A stretch of DNA of 64,000 nucleotides from a bacterium (GCA_021798875.1 JAJZBN010000001.1:83634-147633); one strand, 5' to 3'; shown: positions 8,433 to 17,058, counted from the stretch's first letter. Made by a program: numbers and translations. Notes: generated by a model not told the origin, from the sequence alone.

Positions 8433-9350
8433 ATGAACGATAATATTTATGATATAACGGATAAAATCAACGCTATAAAAGACGGTTTAAACGCAAATTT
8501 TCTGGAAAGAAAAAATGCCGTAGATATGATAATTTTATCCGTTATTTCAAGAAAACATTCAATATTGATAGGCGGACCCGGACTTGCAAAAACGGCGGTT
8601 TTAAAAGCTCTGACCGGCAGGATAAAAGGTTTAAAGTTTTTCGATTTTCAAATGACGCCGGCTACTAAAATAGACGAACTTCTTTCCTGCGAAGAAATAT
8701 ACGGAAGCCGCAGCGGAAATAAAAATAAAATAGGCATAGACAACTGCGATATAGCTTTGATAGACGAATTTTTTAAGGGTCCTCATTCTACGCTGAACTC
8801 ATTGCTGTCGGTAATGAACGAAAGAATAATGTATTACGGAAATTCCGAGCCTGTTAAAATTCCTTTAATCAGCCTTTTTGCGTCGTCTAACGAAAGGCCG
8901 GATAAGTCTTCGGATTCAAATCTTTTGCCTCTTTACGACAGATTTTTATTCAGAATGGAAATTATGCCCGTCAGAAGCGAAGAAAATTTTAAAAAACTTC
9001 TTGAACTTAAAGACGGAGATATAGAAAAATTTGAAATTTCTAAATACGGAGAGGAAGTTTTTTTGCAAAAGGAAGACATAAATACCATTGGCAAAGCGGC
9101 AGAAAACGCAGAAATTAGCGCCGATATTTTAAATAAAATGTATTTAATCAGGGAAGAATTAAAAAATAAGCAGGTAATAGTTTCCGACAGAAGGTGGCGC
9201 GAAACCGTTAAAATTTTAAAAACTGCTGCGGTTTTAAATAAAAGGTCTTACGTTGCTAAGGAAGATTTAAAAGTGCTCGAACCTTCTTTATGGACGTATT
9301 ATTCCGATATTAGAGCGGTAAAAAACGTCGTAGGAAGAGCTTTAAAATGA
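8433..9350 (+). CDS. MoxR/RavA-type AAA+ ATPase within T4SS operon
   Basis: 305 aa. Walker A GGPGLAKT (about residues 47-54), Walker B IALIDEFFKGP (about 108-118) and the sensor-1 Asn in ASSNERP (about 150-156) define a MoxR-family AAA+ protein, closest in feel to RavA (LNSLLSVMNERIMYYG, YDRFLFRMEI). MoxR ATPases act as chaperone-like remodelers. It starts 22 nt after virB10 and its last 4 nt overlap the start of virD4, so it is an integral part of the secretion operon. It occupies the position where a VirB11 hexameric ATPase is found in many systems, but it is not a VirB11 homologue. No VWA partner gene is adjacent. Its role in secretion is inference. Confidence 0.88.
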   Translation: MNDNIYDITDKINAIKDGLNANFLERKNAVDMIILSVISRKHSILIGGPGLAKTAVLKALTGRIKGLKFFDFQMTPATKIDELLSCEEIYGSRSGNKNKIGIDNCDIALIDEFFKGPHSTLNSLLSVMNERIMYYGNSEPVKIPLISLFASSNERPDKSSDSNLLPLYDRFLFRMEIMPVRSEENFKKLLELKDGDIEKFEISKYGEEVFLQKEDINTIGKAAENAEISADILNKMYLIREELKNKQVIVSDRRWRETVKILKTAAVLNKRSYVAKEDLKVLEPSLWTYYSDIRAVKNVVGRALK

Positions 9351-11146
9351 AAAAAGACAAAAAAAACGGAGCTTTTATCGTCAAATTATCGGTTTCGGGC
9401 GGGATTTTCGCCGTAGAATTAATTTATCTGTTTATTATATCGGGATTTTTCTTCGACGAAAAAATATCTTACTATTTTTCATATTTCAAAGGAGTAAAGC
9501 TTGCGTTTATTTTTCTTCCTTTAACTACATGGATTGCGTCTTCATACACTCTGACGAATATAGTTTTTAATAAATATTTATATTTAAAACCTGATGGCGA
9601 TAAAAAAATTAAAAATAAATTAACTGGCAGAAAATCAAAAAATATGAATGCCATGATATGGCCTGAAAGCGGCGGACTTCAATTAGTCATAGGTGAAATA
9701 CACGAAAAAAACGGAACCGTAAAAGAAAAACCGGACTGGCTTACTATGGACGCAAAAGGCCTTTATACGGGAATATTAGTGCTCGGTTCGACGGGAACGG
9801 GGAAAACCACGGCCTGCGCATATCCTTTTTTAGACCAATTAGTTAAATACAAAAAAGATTCGCGGGATGAAAAAATAGGCGGATTGATATTGGACGTTAA
9901 AGGCGATTTTTGGAAAGAGACGGTTTCTATACTAAAACGAAATGGCAGAGAAAAAGATTTAGTCATAATAGAACCTGGTTCGGGTTACTACTTTAATCCG
10001 GTGCATTATCCGCAGCTCGACGCTAAAATTATAGCGGAAAGATTATACTCGGTTTTGGAAAATATGAATTCAAACGACGGCAGGCAGGACAGTTTCTGGA
10101 AAGATAAATCCATTAATCTTCTGGCAAATTCGCTAAATATAATCAGGCTTTGCATGGACTACGCAACTTTAAGCGATATATACGAAATATTGTCCGACGA
10201 AAATAAACTAAACAACATGATAGATTACGCCAAAAATTTAATAAGAATAAAATCCGGCAAAACCGAAACTTACGTAAATGAACTTAAATTGGCAATATCG
10301 TATTTTGCTGGAGCAGATTATGCAGGTCTCGACGAAAGAACCAAGGCAATTATAAAAAGCGAATCTTTAAGGGTATGCAGCGATTTTATAAAACCGGTTT
10401 TTAAAGATACTTTCTGCGCTCCGCTGGAAAAGCTTAATTTTCCTGGTTTTCATGAAGTCGTTAATTCGGGGAAAATAGTTATATTAAACATGCCCGAATC
10501 AAAATACGGTTTAACCGGAAAAATTATAGGCATAATGATGAAATTAGATTACTTCAGAACGGTTTTAAACAGGGTTTACAAGTCCGTCATAGACGACAAA
10601 GTAAATAATAAGAGACCGGTTTTGTTTATCTGCGACGAATATCAGAATTACGTGACTTCCGGCGATATAGAGTCCGATGCGGAATTTTTCGCAAGATGCC
10701 GGCAGTCAAAAGCGGTTAATATAGTTTTAACCCAGAGTTACAGCTCTTTAAAACTTAAGCTCGGCTCCGAAGAAAAATTAAATTCTTTGATAGGAAACAT
10801 AAGATCTACTATTTGGCTTGCTCTAAGCGACGATTATTCGAGGGAAAAAGCATCTAAAATTTGCGATAAGGAATATAAGCTTAAAATTACGGAAAATATA
10901 ACCGAGCAGGACGACAGGGCGGTATTTAATCCTTATATAGGAAAACTGCTGTCGGACGACAATACTATTTCTCAGGGAACTACAAAGACTTACGAAAAAA
11001 TGCCGTCGTTCGATACAGACGTTTTTGCAAATTTAAAATTAAATCAGGCAGTTTACAGGGTTTATTCCGGCGGCGAAGTAAAAGGACCTGGGATAGTATA
11101 TCTTCATCCTATATACAAGCCTAAGACCAAGAGCTGGTTCGATTAG
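9347..11146 (+). CDS. virD4: VirD4/TraG-type coupling protein
   Basis: 599 aa. Two N-terminal membrane helices (about 13-33 and 48-70), then the TraG/VirD4 ATPase. Walker A is GSTGTGKTT at about 146-154, Walker B is VLFICDEYQNY at about 424-434, followed by the ARCRQSKAVNIVLTQS segment characteristic of T4 coupling proteins. Coupling proteins recruit substrates (relaxosome DNA or effector proteins) and hand them to the channel. The first codon overlaps the end of the MoxR gene (ATGA). The C-terminus lacks the long extension of F-type TraD. No relaxase gene accompanies it in the window. Confidence 0.92.
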   Translation: MKKDKKNGAFIVKLSVSGGIFAVELIYLFIISGFFFDEKISYYFSYFKGVKLAFIFLPLTTWIASSYTLTNIVFNKYLYLKPDGDKKIKNKLTGRKSKNMNAMIWPESGGLQLVIGEIHEKNGTVKEKPDWLTMDAKGLYTGILVLGSTGTGKTTACAYPFLDQLVKYKKDSRDEKIGGLILDVKGDFWKETVSILKRNGREKDLVIIEPGSGYYFNPVHYPQLDAKIIAERLYSVLENMNSNDGRQDSFWKDKSINLLANSLNIIRLCMDYATLSDIYEILSDENKLNNMIDYAKNLIRIKSGKTETYVNELKLAISYFAGADYAGLDERTKAIIKSESLRVCSDFIKPVFKDTFCAPLEKLNFPGFHEVVNSGKIVILNMPESKYGLTGKIIGIMMKLDYFRTVLNRVYKSVIDDKVNNKRPVLFICDEYQNYVTSGDIESDAEFFARCRQSKAVNIVLTQSYSSLKLKLGSEEKLNSLIGNIRSTIWLALSDDYSREKASKICDKEYKLKITENITEQDDRAVFNPYIGKLLSDDNTISQGTTKTYEKMPSFDTDVFANLKLNQAVYRVYSGGEVKGPGIVYLHPIYKPKTKSWFD

Positions 11147-11278
11147 TTTTGCCATTATTAAAATTCATCGAATTTGTCTAAAGTTGCGTGAGGAGTAGAG
11201 GAGTATATAGCAATTATCGGTTAAGAACGGACGCGTTTTAAAATTTGAAATAATAAGAGTGGAGGTTAGATAAATATT

Positions 11279-11626
11279 ATGAGCGGTTACGGTTACGGCG
11301 GAAACGGAAGAGTCCAAGGGGACGATTTAGACATAGCAGAAATAGCTTTTTTGGTATTCGGCGGTTTATTCGCTCTTTTTTATTTTACCAATTCAAATTT
11401 TAAATATTATATAAATTCGTTTTATGCATTTATCGCCTATTCTTTTAAACTTTATCCGGCGGTAGTAATATTATACGTTTTAAACCTGTTTTTATTTTTA
11501 GCCGGACTTCACGGTTTATACGTAAGAATTTTTGAAATAAGGGTCAGCGGTTCCAAGCTCAAGATGTTTAATAAATTAGAAAAATATAACGGCGGCAATA
11601 ACGAAGAAAATAGCATGAAACCGTAA
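11279..11626 (+). CDS. Small two-helix membrane protein in T4SS locus
   Basis: 115 aa of unknown function. Gly/Tyr-rich N-terminus (MSGYGYGGNGRVQG), two hydrophobic segments (about 20-40 and 58-80) and a charged C-terminus. GGAGGT lies upstream of the ATG (11263-11268). It sits between virD4 and the VirB9-like gene, 15 nt upstream of the latter, so it is very likely co-transcribed. The 132-nt gap before it holds no other gene. Could be a VirB3- or VirB7-like accessory component; nothing in the sequence decides this. Confidence 0.6.
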   Translation: MSGYGYGGNGRVQGDDLDIAEIAFLVFGGLFALFYFTNSNFKYYINSFYAFIAYSFKLYPAVVILYVLNLFLFLAGLHGLYVRIFEIRVSGSKLKMFNKLEKYNGGNNEENSMKP

Positions 11627-11641
11627 AAAGGAGGAAATATT

Positions 11642-12763
11642 TTGAAATTAAATTCAAGCCGAAATTTAAAAGAAAATTATAGTTATAATTTGAAGTATAG
11701 GTTTAAATATAATAATATAAGTAACTATATTAATTGTTATTATAATTATAATCGCAATTATAATAACCGCATTAATATTTATTATGTATTATTCTTTCTG
11801 TTTTCATTTTTAATGACGGTATATTATATAAATTTTACCGCCGTGTCTTCATATGCTGCAAACTATTCGCCGTTAAAAAAATATACGCTGAGAAAAAAAC
11901 TTTGGGTGCATAAGTTAAGAATAAAATCCGGCATAATTTATAAATTAAATACGGCGCCCGGTTATGTTTCCGTTATAACGCTTCCCGTTATACCCTTGGA
12001 CGTTGCTCTTGGCAATACCGGCGCATTTTCCGAACAGATAGTGGGCAGGCAGATATTCATAAAACCTATTACGTACGACGAGCAGGCAACGAGCAACCTT
12101 GAAATATACACAAAATACGGTCTAATAAACGTACTTTTAAGAATTAGGAGCGCTAAATACGTCACATATAATTTAAACATCGCAAATACGATAAAAAATG
12201 TTTTTGTCAAAAACTACGTAAAAAATAAATTAGACGGATTAAAAACGGTTTTGTTCAAAAAATATGAAACTCGGGAAGCGTTTTTAAGCAAGAAAGCCGA
12301 AGAATTAAAAGAAGAAAAACGCAGGGTTATGGATCTGATACTTATGATTAACAGAAAAAAAATTAACAAATCCGTTACCGAAAACGGAATAACGCTGACG
12401 GCAGTTTCCGTAAGCAGAATAAAAAATTTTTATTACCTGCAGTATCAGCTCACTAATAATTCAGACAGGAAGTTTTTCGTAAGAAACGTCTATCTGTATA
12501 AAGAATACGGCGGCAATTTTTTTAACGGATATACGCCTGATAAATTAGAAGAAATTCCGGTTATAAATAAAACGCCCCATAACAAATATTATATGCCTTA
12601 TAAAATAATAAAAAACGTAATTATTTTTAAAAAAGAGGATGAAAGGGGTTCGGGCGGCTGGTATTCGGCGCAATCGTCTGGATATACCAATATGAGACTT
12701 TCTTTTCATATTTTATACGGGAAAAGATTAATAAAATTAAAAATTAACGGCATTAACCCATAA
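11642..12763 (+). CDS. VirB9/TraK-like outer-membrane core protein (putative)
   Basis: 373 aa from a TTG start 8 nt behind AAAAGGAGG. A long Asn/Tyr-rich N-terminus leads to a signal segment (about 48-75, ending in SSYAAN). Residues about 97-180 read like the N-terminal VirB9 domain: KLNTAPGYVSVITLP, then IFIKPITYDEQATSNLEI, then a strand-rich NVLLRIRSAKYVTYNLNI, matching the family pattern of ligand-like strands followed by 'P..tNl.v.t....Y.f.l'. After a charged linker (195-235) the C-terminal half (240-370) is strand-rich with TVSVSRIKNFYYLQYQL, resembling the second VirB9-like domain. VirB9 forms the outer ring of the core complex with VirB7 and VirB10. It is unusual that it is separated from virB8 and virB10. 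Confidence 0.6.
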   Translation: MKLNSSRNLKENYSYNLKYRFKYNNISNYINCYYNYNRNYNNRINIYYVLFFLFSFLMTVYYINFTAVSSYAANYSPLKKYTLRKKLWVHKLRIKSGIIYKLNTAPGYVSVITLPVIPLDVALGNTGAFSEQIVGRQIFIKPITYDEQATSNLEIYTKYGLINVLLRIRSAKYVTYNLNIANTIKNVFVKNYVKNKLDGLKTVLFKKYETREAFLSKKAEELKEEKRRVMDLILMINRKKINKSVTENGITLTAVSVSRIKNFYYLQYQLTNNSDRKFFVRNVYLYKEYGGNFFNGYTPDKLEEIPVINKTPHNKYYMPYKIIKNVIIFKKEDERGSGGWYSAQSSGYTNMRLSFHILYGKRLIKLKINGINP

Positions 12764-12833
12764 TTGATATTGATAATTGATATAAATCGATTTATATTGC
12801 GGTAACTAATATAATAACTAAAAATAAAAAAAA

Positions 12834-13763
12834 ATGAAAATCCATAATAAGTATATAGACATAAAAATAATAAAAAAACTTATTAAATGTAATAACATAA
12901 ATATATATATTTTATGTTTTACATTAATTTTATCGATGCAATTTTTTCTTTCGGGGTGCGCTTCAAATCTTTTATTTAGAAATAAAAATAGTTCCGCATA
13001 TACTTATAACAACGGAGAAAGCGGCAGCAGCGGAAGCATTTCTTTTTCGAAAAAAAATGAAAAACTTAAAAAAGCGTTGGAAAACAGCGTATTATACTAT
13101 TCTTTAAAATTAAACAAAGTTTCGAGAAAAAAATTTAAGAATTTAGAACGTTCGGAAACATACGCGCATAAGGACAAAATTAAGCAGACCGGCTTGAATA
13201 ATTACTATATTAAACCGTCTTTTATGATTGGAGAACAAGGCATTACGGATAAAATTAAAAAAAATACGAAAAATCATACCGATAATGCAAACGTTAAAGC
13301 AATAAAGATTAAATTGGTTAATGCGGCTGCCGATGCATCAAATAAAAAAGAAAAAGAAATAACGTCCGTATTTATTAAATTAAACAAAACCGCCAAGACC
13401 GACGGCGGTAAAATAGTTTTAAAAATAGACGGCGTTCAATATGCAGGCAATTTAGAAATTATATCGTTTTCGCTTTCTAATTTTTATAAATTTCCGTTAA
13501 GGTATAAGCCTCTGTTGTTTAAAAAATCAAGTAAAAACAAATATGTAGAAATACCATTTAAATCAAATATTAAAAAACAAGACGGCAAAAATTACTTTAT
13601 TTTATCGGGACTTAGCAGAATCGAAGGAAAACTTATCTGCATTTCAAACGATAAAAAAAGCGGAGAAAAATCGGCTCTGAGAAAAACGGTTTTATTCATA
13701 GAAGCGTTATATAAAAACGCTTACGGCGGAGTAAAATTCATAAAACTGCCTGTCAGATTATGA
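12834..13763 (+). CDS. Large lipoprotein of the T4SS locus (VirB7 position)
   Basis: 309 aa. Residues 22-43 form a hydrophobic signal ending in a lipobox (FFLSGCAS, Cys about 42), so the mature protein is probably anchored in the outer membrane. The remainder is Lys/Asn-rich without recognisable domain. It follows the VirB9-like gene by 70 nt and precedes the lytic transglycosylase. VirB7 is a short lipoprotein partner of VirB9; this one is far larger, so it is either an expanded VirB7 analogue or an accessory lipoprotein. No clear ribosome binding site. Confidence 0.6.
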   Translation: MKIHNKYIDIKIIKKLIKCNNINIYILCFTLILSMQFFLSGCASNLLFRNKNSSAYTYNNGESGSSGSISFSKKNEKLKKALENSVLYYSLKLNKVSRKKFKNLERSETYAHKDKIKQTGLNNYYIKPSFMIGEQGITDKIKKNTKNHTDNANVKAIKIKLVNAAADASNKKEKEITSVFIKLNKTAKTDGGKIVLKIDGVQYAGNLEIISFSLSNFYKFPLRYKPLLFKKSSKNKYVEIPFKSNIKKQDGKNYFILSGLSRIEGKLICISNDKKSGEKSALRKTVLFIEALYKNAYGGVKFIKLPVRL

Positions 13764-13812
13764 ATAATTTAGCTAAAATAACTTTAATAACTATTAATTT
13801 TTGGTATCGGCA

Positions 13813-14364
13813 ATGCTATTAATTTCTTCATTCGTCAAAAGATTTATTAAAAAATTTTCGGCTCCCTTTTTTAACTTTTCTGCTTTGCTTTGCATCTTTT
13901 TATTAAATTTTATAGTCTGTTCAAGTCCGGCATATGCCGAAAGCTTAAATCAAAAAAGATTGGCCGAAACCGTAGTCTATGCTTCAAAAAAATACGGCAT
14001 ACCGCTTTCTTTTTTTATAGCAGTTATGAAAGCCGAAAGCGGTTTTAATATCATGGCGTTAAGCCCTAAAGGCGCCGTCGGTCTTATGCAGGTAATGCCT
14101 AAAACTGGCGAAGAACTTGATATGAATATTAGAAATCCGCAGGCGAATATAGTAGCCGGCGCAAAATATCTGCATTTCTGTCTTAAGCGTTTCGGTTTCA
14201 GACCGGTCCCCGCTTTAGCCTGTTATAACGCCGGCCCCGATTCCGTCCGCACCGTATATATCAAAAACCGACCCAAATTTATAATTCCGCCGTACCGTCA
14301 GACCGAGATTTATATTATGCGGGTTTATAAGTATTACAATTATTACAGAAAATTGTTTAAATAA
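13813..14364 (+). CDS. VirB1-like lytic transglycosylase
   Basis: 183 aa with a signal peptide (about 1-42, ending in SSPAYA). The mature part is an SLT/Slt70-type goose-lysozyme domain: catalytic Glu in KAESGFN (about residue 75), GLMQVMP, and the ACYNAGP motif. It cleaves peptidoglycan to open a passage for the secretion apparatus, the job of VirB1. It closes the type IV locus. An upstream TTG at 13801 is possible, but the ATG at 13813 gives a normal signal peptide; no ribosome binding site is evident for either. Confidence 0.88.
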   Translation: MLLISSFVKRFIKKFSAPFFNFSALLCIFLLNFIVCSSPAYAESLNQKRLAETVVYASKKYGIPLSFFIAVMKAESGFNIMALSPKGAVGLMQVMPKTGEELDMNIRNPQANIVAGAKYLHFCLKRFGFRPVPALACYNAGPDSVRTVYIKNRPKFIIPPYRQTEIYIMRVYKYYNYYRKLFK

Positions 14365-14546
14365 ATATGCTATAATATATAAAATTTATAATATCGGGTT
14401 AATTTTTTGAAAGAATTTCTAATCTTTTAAATAAGCAAAATGTATTGTTTGCAACATAATATTTTATTGATTTGACAAATTATAATAAAGTTTATTAAAA
14501 TTAAGTAAATTCATTAAAAATTTAAAAAAACAAGGAGCATTATAAA
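14365..14546. other. Intergenic region, no gene seen
   Basis: About 180 nt of AT-rich sequence with no RNA or coding features visible. AAGGAGC at about 14531 serves the next gene. Confidence 0.4.
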
Positions 14547-15317
14547 ATGACCGGGGATAAAATGATTAAAAAGGGTATATCTATTTTTAAGACCTCGTTA
14601 TTATTTACTTTAACGTTATCGGCAATTTTATTTCTTAATTTTAATCCGGCGTCGGTCAGAAAGTCGTTTGCCGACGGAAACGGCAATACGGCCTGCAGCG
14701 GGGTTTATGCTTCAAATCCTATAATTTATGCGCTTTATTTAAAGGCAAAAGGACAGGCTATCAGCAAAAACGACGTAGTTACCTATATAAAAATAGTTAA
14801 TCCGGCAAAATATAAGCATGACAGGAATAACGTGTTTTTATGGAATAAGTTATATTCGGAAGACAAGGCAAGATTGAATAAGCTTATGGCATACGTCGAT
14901 TCCGTAAAATATTTTAAAAATTACGTAAAAGCGTCGATTAGCGGTTATATAATGAATAAAGGCGGTTTTTATTTAACGTACCGCAATAAAAATAAAGTAA
15001 TAATGAACGGCATGAGAACGGACAGAAATATAGATTTCGTAAAGATAGAACACGGAAATATATATTATTTTTCCAAAAATTTAACCATAGCTTACAAAAA
15101 TGCCGGCAAATTTAATTTTTTAAAAATTCCGGCTAAAAAAGCGGAAAAGTTTATCAATAAAAGAACCGGAACATTCGGACATATTAAAAAATCAGTTTTC
15201 CTTTCCTATAATTTTATTCCTTTAACTGCAAAACACGACGTTTTAACGGTAAAAGTTTTTTGCGTTAAAGTTTACAACAATAAAAGCAAAAGTTTTTTGG
15301 TTGGAATTATAAAGTAA
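14547..15317 (+). CDS. Secreted protein of unknown function
   Basis: 256 aa with a signal peptide (about 1-42, ending in RKSFADG) behind AAGGAGC. The mature protein starts with ACSGVYASNPIIYALYLKA and is basic and Tyr/Lys-rich, without a motif I can name. An internal ATG at 14559 is also possible. It has its own upstream gap of 180 nt, so it may or may not belong to the preceding secretion locus; it could be an accessory factor or a substrate. Confidence 0.6.
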   Translation: MTGDKMIKKGISIFKTSLLFTLTLSAILFLNFNPASVRKSFADGNGNTACSGVYASNPIIYALYLKAKGQAISKNDVVTYIKIVNPAKYKHDRNNVFLWNKLYSEDKARLNKLMAYVDSVKYFKNYVKASISGYIMNKGGFYLTYRNKNKVIMNGMRTDRNIDFVKIEHGNIYYFSKNLTIAYKNAGKFNFLKIPAKKAEKFINKRTGTFGHIKKSVFLSYNFIPLTAKHDVLTVKVFCVKVYNNKSKSFLVGIIK

Positions 15318-15376
15318 TAATGGTATAATTTATAATGTATCGATAGTTTATATGTTTTAATCGGTATGCAATAAAA

Positions 15377-15474
15377 TCAGGGGTGCCGTATTATTGTAAC
15401 TATGGCTGAGAGCGTAGCCGTTAAAGCACGCAACCCTTTGAACCTGATACGGATAATGCCGTCGTAGGGAAGAT
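15377..15474 (+). promoter_or_regulatory. TPP riboswitch (THI element)
   Basis: The conserved blocks are all present in order: CAGGGGTGC (15378-15386), GGCTGAGAG (15404-15412), ACCCTTTGAACCTGAT (15433-15448), GGATAATGCC (15451-15460) and GTAGGGAA (15464-15471). These make the thiamine pyrophosphate-binding three-way junction. A U-rich stretch with a short CTGC/GCAG stem (about 15482-15504) follows and may be the expression platform. The element controls the downstream radical SAM-thiS-thiG genes. Confidence 0.95.
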
Positions 15475-15575
15475 AGACTTTCTGCTTGCTATTTTTTTCT
15501 GCAGTTTTTCTTTCCAAAAGCTTTATCTTCAGCGTAATGTATTAGTTTTAAGTAATAAATCAAAGATATATTAAA

Positions 15576-16727
15576 ATGCTTAATTTGTCGAATAATACGA
15601 ATAATAAAACACATAAAATCGAACCGGACTATATTATTTTACGAAAAATTTTACGGAAAGCTTTATCCGGTAAAAGACTCGATAACGACGATTTAATTAT
15701 ACTGCTTGAAGAACAGGAAGAGAAAGCCGTCGAGGAAATTATTTTTACGGCGGATACGCTAAATAAAAAAATTAATTCGGATAAAGTTTCTTACGTCGTT
15801 AACAGAAATATTAATTTTACTAATATTTGCGGTTTAAATTGCAGATTTTGCGGATACAAAAGAACAAAAAATTCTAAAGACGCTTTTTTATTAGATTACG
15901 ATAAGATAATAGAGAAAATTTCGGATGGCATAGAAAGCATCGGTATCGACGAAATATGCGTAACCGGCGGAATAAATCCGGAATTGAAAGCTAATCCCGA
16001 TTATTACTTCGATTTAATTAAAGCGGTAAGAAATAATTTTCCGAAACTTCATATACATGCTTTTTCGCCTCAAGAAATTTACGAACTGTCTAAAGCGACA
16101 GACAAGAATTATGCGCAGGTTATTGAAAAATTAGTTAATTGCGGCGTTAATTCCATGCCCGGAACCGCCGCGGAAATTTTAGCCGAAGAAACAAGAAAAA
16201 AGATATGCCCGCAAAAGATAAATACGGCGGAGTGGACGGAAATAATAAAAACGGCGCATATACTCGGTGTTAAAACGTCTGCTACGGTGCTTTTCGGACA
16301 TATAGAATCAAGCGGAGACTTGGCTTATCATTTAAATATCATAAGACGTTTGCAGGATGAAACCGCCGGATTTACGGAATTTATAGCTCTGCCGTTTATT
16401 TCTCCCAAAACGTCTTTAGGCAAGTCGATAAGCGGAAATAGGGTAATAGGCGAAAAAAGAGTATTGAAATTTTATGCAATTTTAAGGCTGTATTTAGACA
16501 ACTTTAAAAATATTCAGACCAGCTGGCCTAAAATAGGCGTCTCTGCGGCTTTAAAATCTTTTGATTGCGGCATTAACGATTTCGGCGGAACTTTAATGGA
16601 AGAAAATATAACTAAAAGCGCCGGAGGTAAATTCGGCGAATTTTTAGAGGAAAAAGAAATTATAAATTTAATAAAACAAGCCGGAAAAATTCCGGTCAGA
16701 AGAGACACTATATATAATTATATATAA
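15576..16727 (+). CDS. CofH-family radical SAM enzyme in thiazole operon
   Basis: 383 aa. Radical SAM cluster Cys85-x3-Cys89-x2-Cys92 (ICGLNCRFCGYKR). Family landmarks are those of CofH (F0 synthase subunit, tyrosine-dependent), not ThiH: NRNINFTNIC, VTGGINPEL, HAFSPQEI, MPGTAAEIL, ICPQKINTAEW, GFTEFIALPF, NDFGGTLMEENI. MqnE and MqnC, the sister enzymes, usually show GGGAEI instead of GTAAEI. CofH, like ThiH, generates a 5'-deoxyadenosyl radical and breaks the Calpha-Cbeta bond of tyrosine. The gene lies between a TPP riboswitch and thiS-thiG, where thiH would be expected; I infer that it may supply dehydroglycine for the thiazole. A conventional role in F420 or menaquinone synthesis remains possible. 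No strong ribosome binding site. Confidence 0.85.
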   Translation: MLNLSNNTNNKTHKIEPDYIILRKILRKALSGKRLDNDDLIILLEEQEEKAVEEIIFTADTLNKKINSDKVSYVVNRNINFTNICGLNCRFCGYKRTKNSKDAFLLDYDKIIEKISDGIESIGIDEICVTGGINPELKANPDYYFDLIKAVRNNFPKLHIHAFSPQEIYELSKATDKNYAQVIEKLVNCGVNSMPGTAAEILAEETRKKICPQKINTAEWTEIIKTAHILGVKTSATVLFGHIESSGDLAYHLNIIRRLQDETAGFTEFIALPFISPKTSLGKSISGNRVIGEKRVLKFYAILRLYLDNFKNIQTSWPKIGVSAALKSFDCGINDFGGTLMEENITKSAGGKFGEFLEEKEIINLIKQAGKIPVRRDTIYNYI

Positions 16728-16760
16728 ATTTAATACTTAATATTATAAAATTTATAACTT

Positions 16761-16964
16761 ATGAAAATTGAATTAAACGGAAACGAATATATAGTCGAAC
16801 AAAACGGTATTACGATTCAAAAACTAATCGACGAACTCAATCTGAATATAAAAAGCACCGCCGTTGCGGTAAATAAAACCATAATTTCCAAAAGTTCTTA
16901 TGCAGAGTTCATCTTAAAAGAAAACGACAAAATTGACATGGTAACAATAGCTCCAGGCGGATAA
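16761..16964 (+). CDS. thiS: Sulfur carrier protein ThiS
   Basis: 67 aa, ubiquitin-like fold, ending in the required Gly-Gly (TIAPGG, residues 66-67), which is adenylated and converted to the thiocarboxylate that donates sulfur to the thiazole ring. MKIELNGNEY at the start and the LNLNIKSTAVAVNKTII centre are typical. It lies 33 nt after the CofH-family gene and 94 nt before thiG. No thiF/moeB adenylase is in the window. Confidence 0.92.
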   Translation: MKIELNGNEYIVEQNGITIQKLIDELNLNIKSTAVAVNKTIISKSSYAEFILKENDKIDMVTIAPGG

Positions 16965-16977
16965 AAAAGGTGTTAAT

Positions 16978-17021
16978 AAAAAAGGTGTCAGATTTATTTA
17001 AAAAAGGTGTCAGATTTATTT
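16978..17021 (+). repeat. Tandem 22-bp repeats between thiS and thiG
   Basis: Two exact 22-bp copies (16978-16999 and 17000-17021) of an element built on AAAAAAGGTGTCAGATTTA, preceded by a shortened variant (16963-16974, GGTGTTAA). The same GGTGTCAGA word returns three times at 18886-19033. They sit inside the thiazole operon, upstream of the AAAGGAG that serves thiG (17033-17039). Confidence 0.85.
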
Positions 17022-17058
17022 ATTTTAACTTTAAAGGAGTAGGGGGTTATATAAAGCA

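Noticed and set aside
8433-9350. VirB11 ATPase
   Set aside because: Walker region and ASSNERP/LNSLLSVMNER blocks are MoxR/RavA type; there is no VirB11 Asp or His box.
12834-13763. CRISPR or repeat-containing region
   Set aside because: Low-complexity Lys/Asn codons give apparent repeats, but there are no regularly spaced direct repeats anywhere in the window.
15481-15510. Clear terminator in the TPP riboswitch expression platform
   Set aside because: Only a 4-bp CTGC/GCAG stem precedes the T-rich tract; the switching mechanism (termination or translation) cannot be decided.
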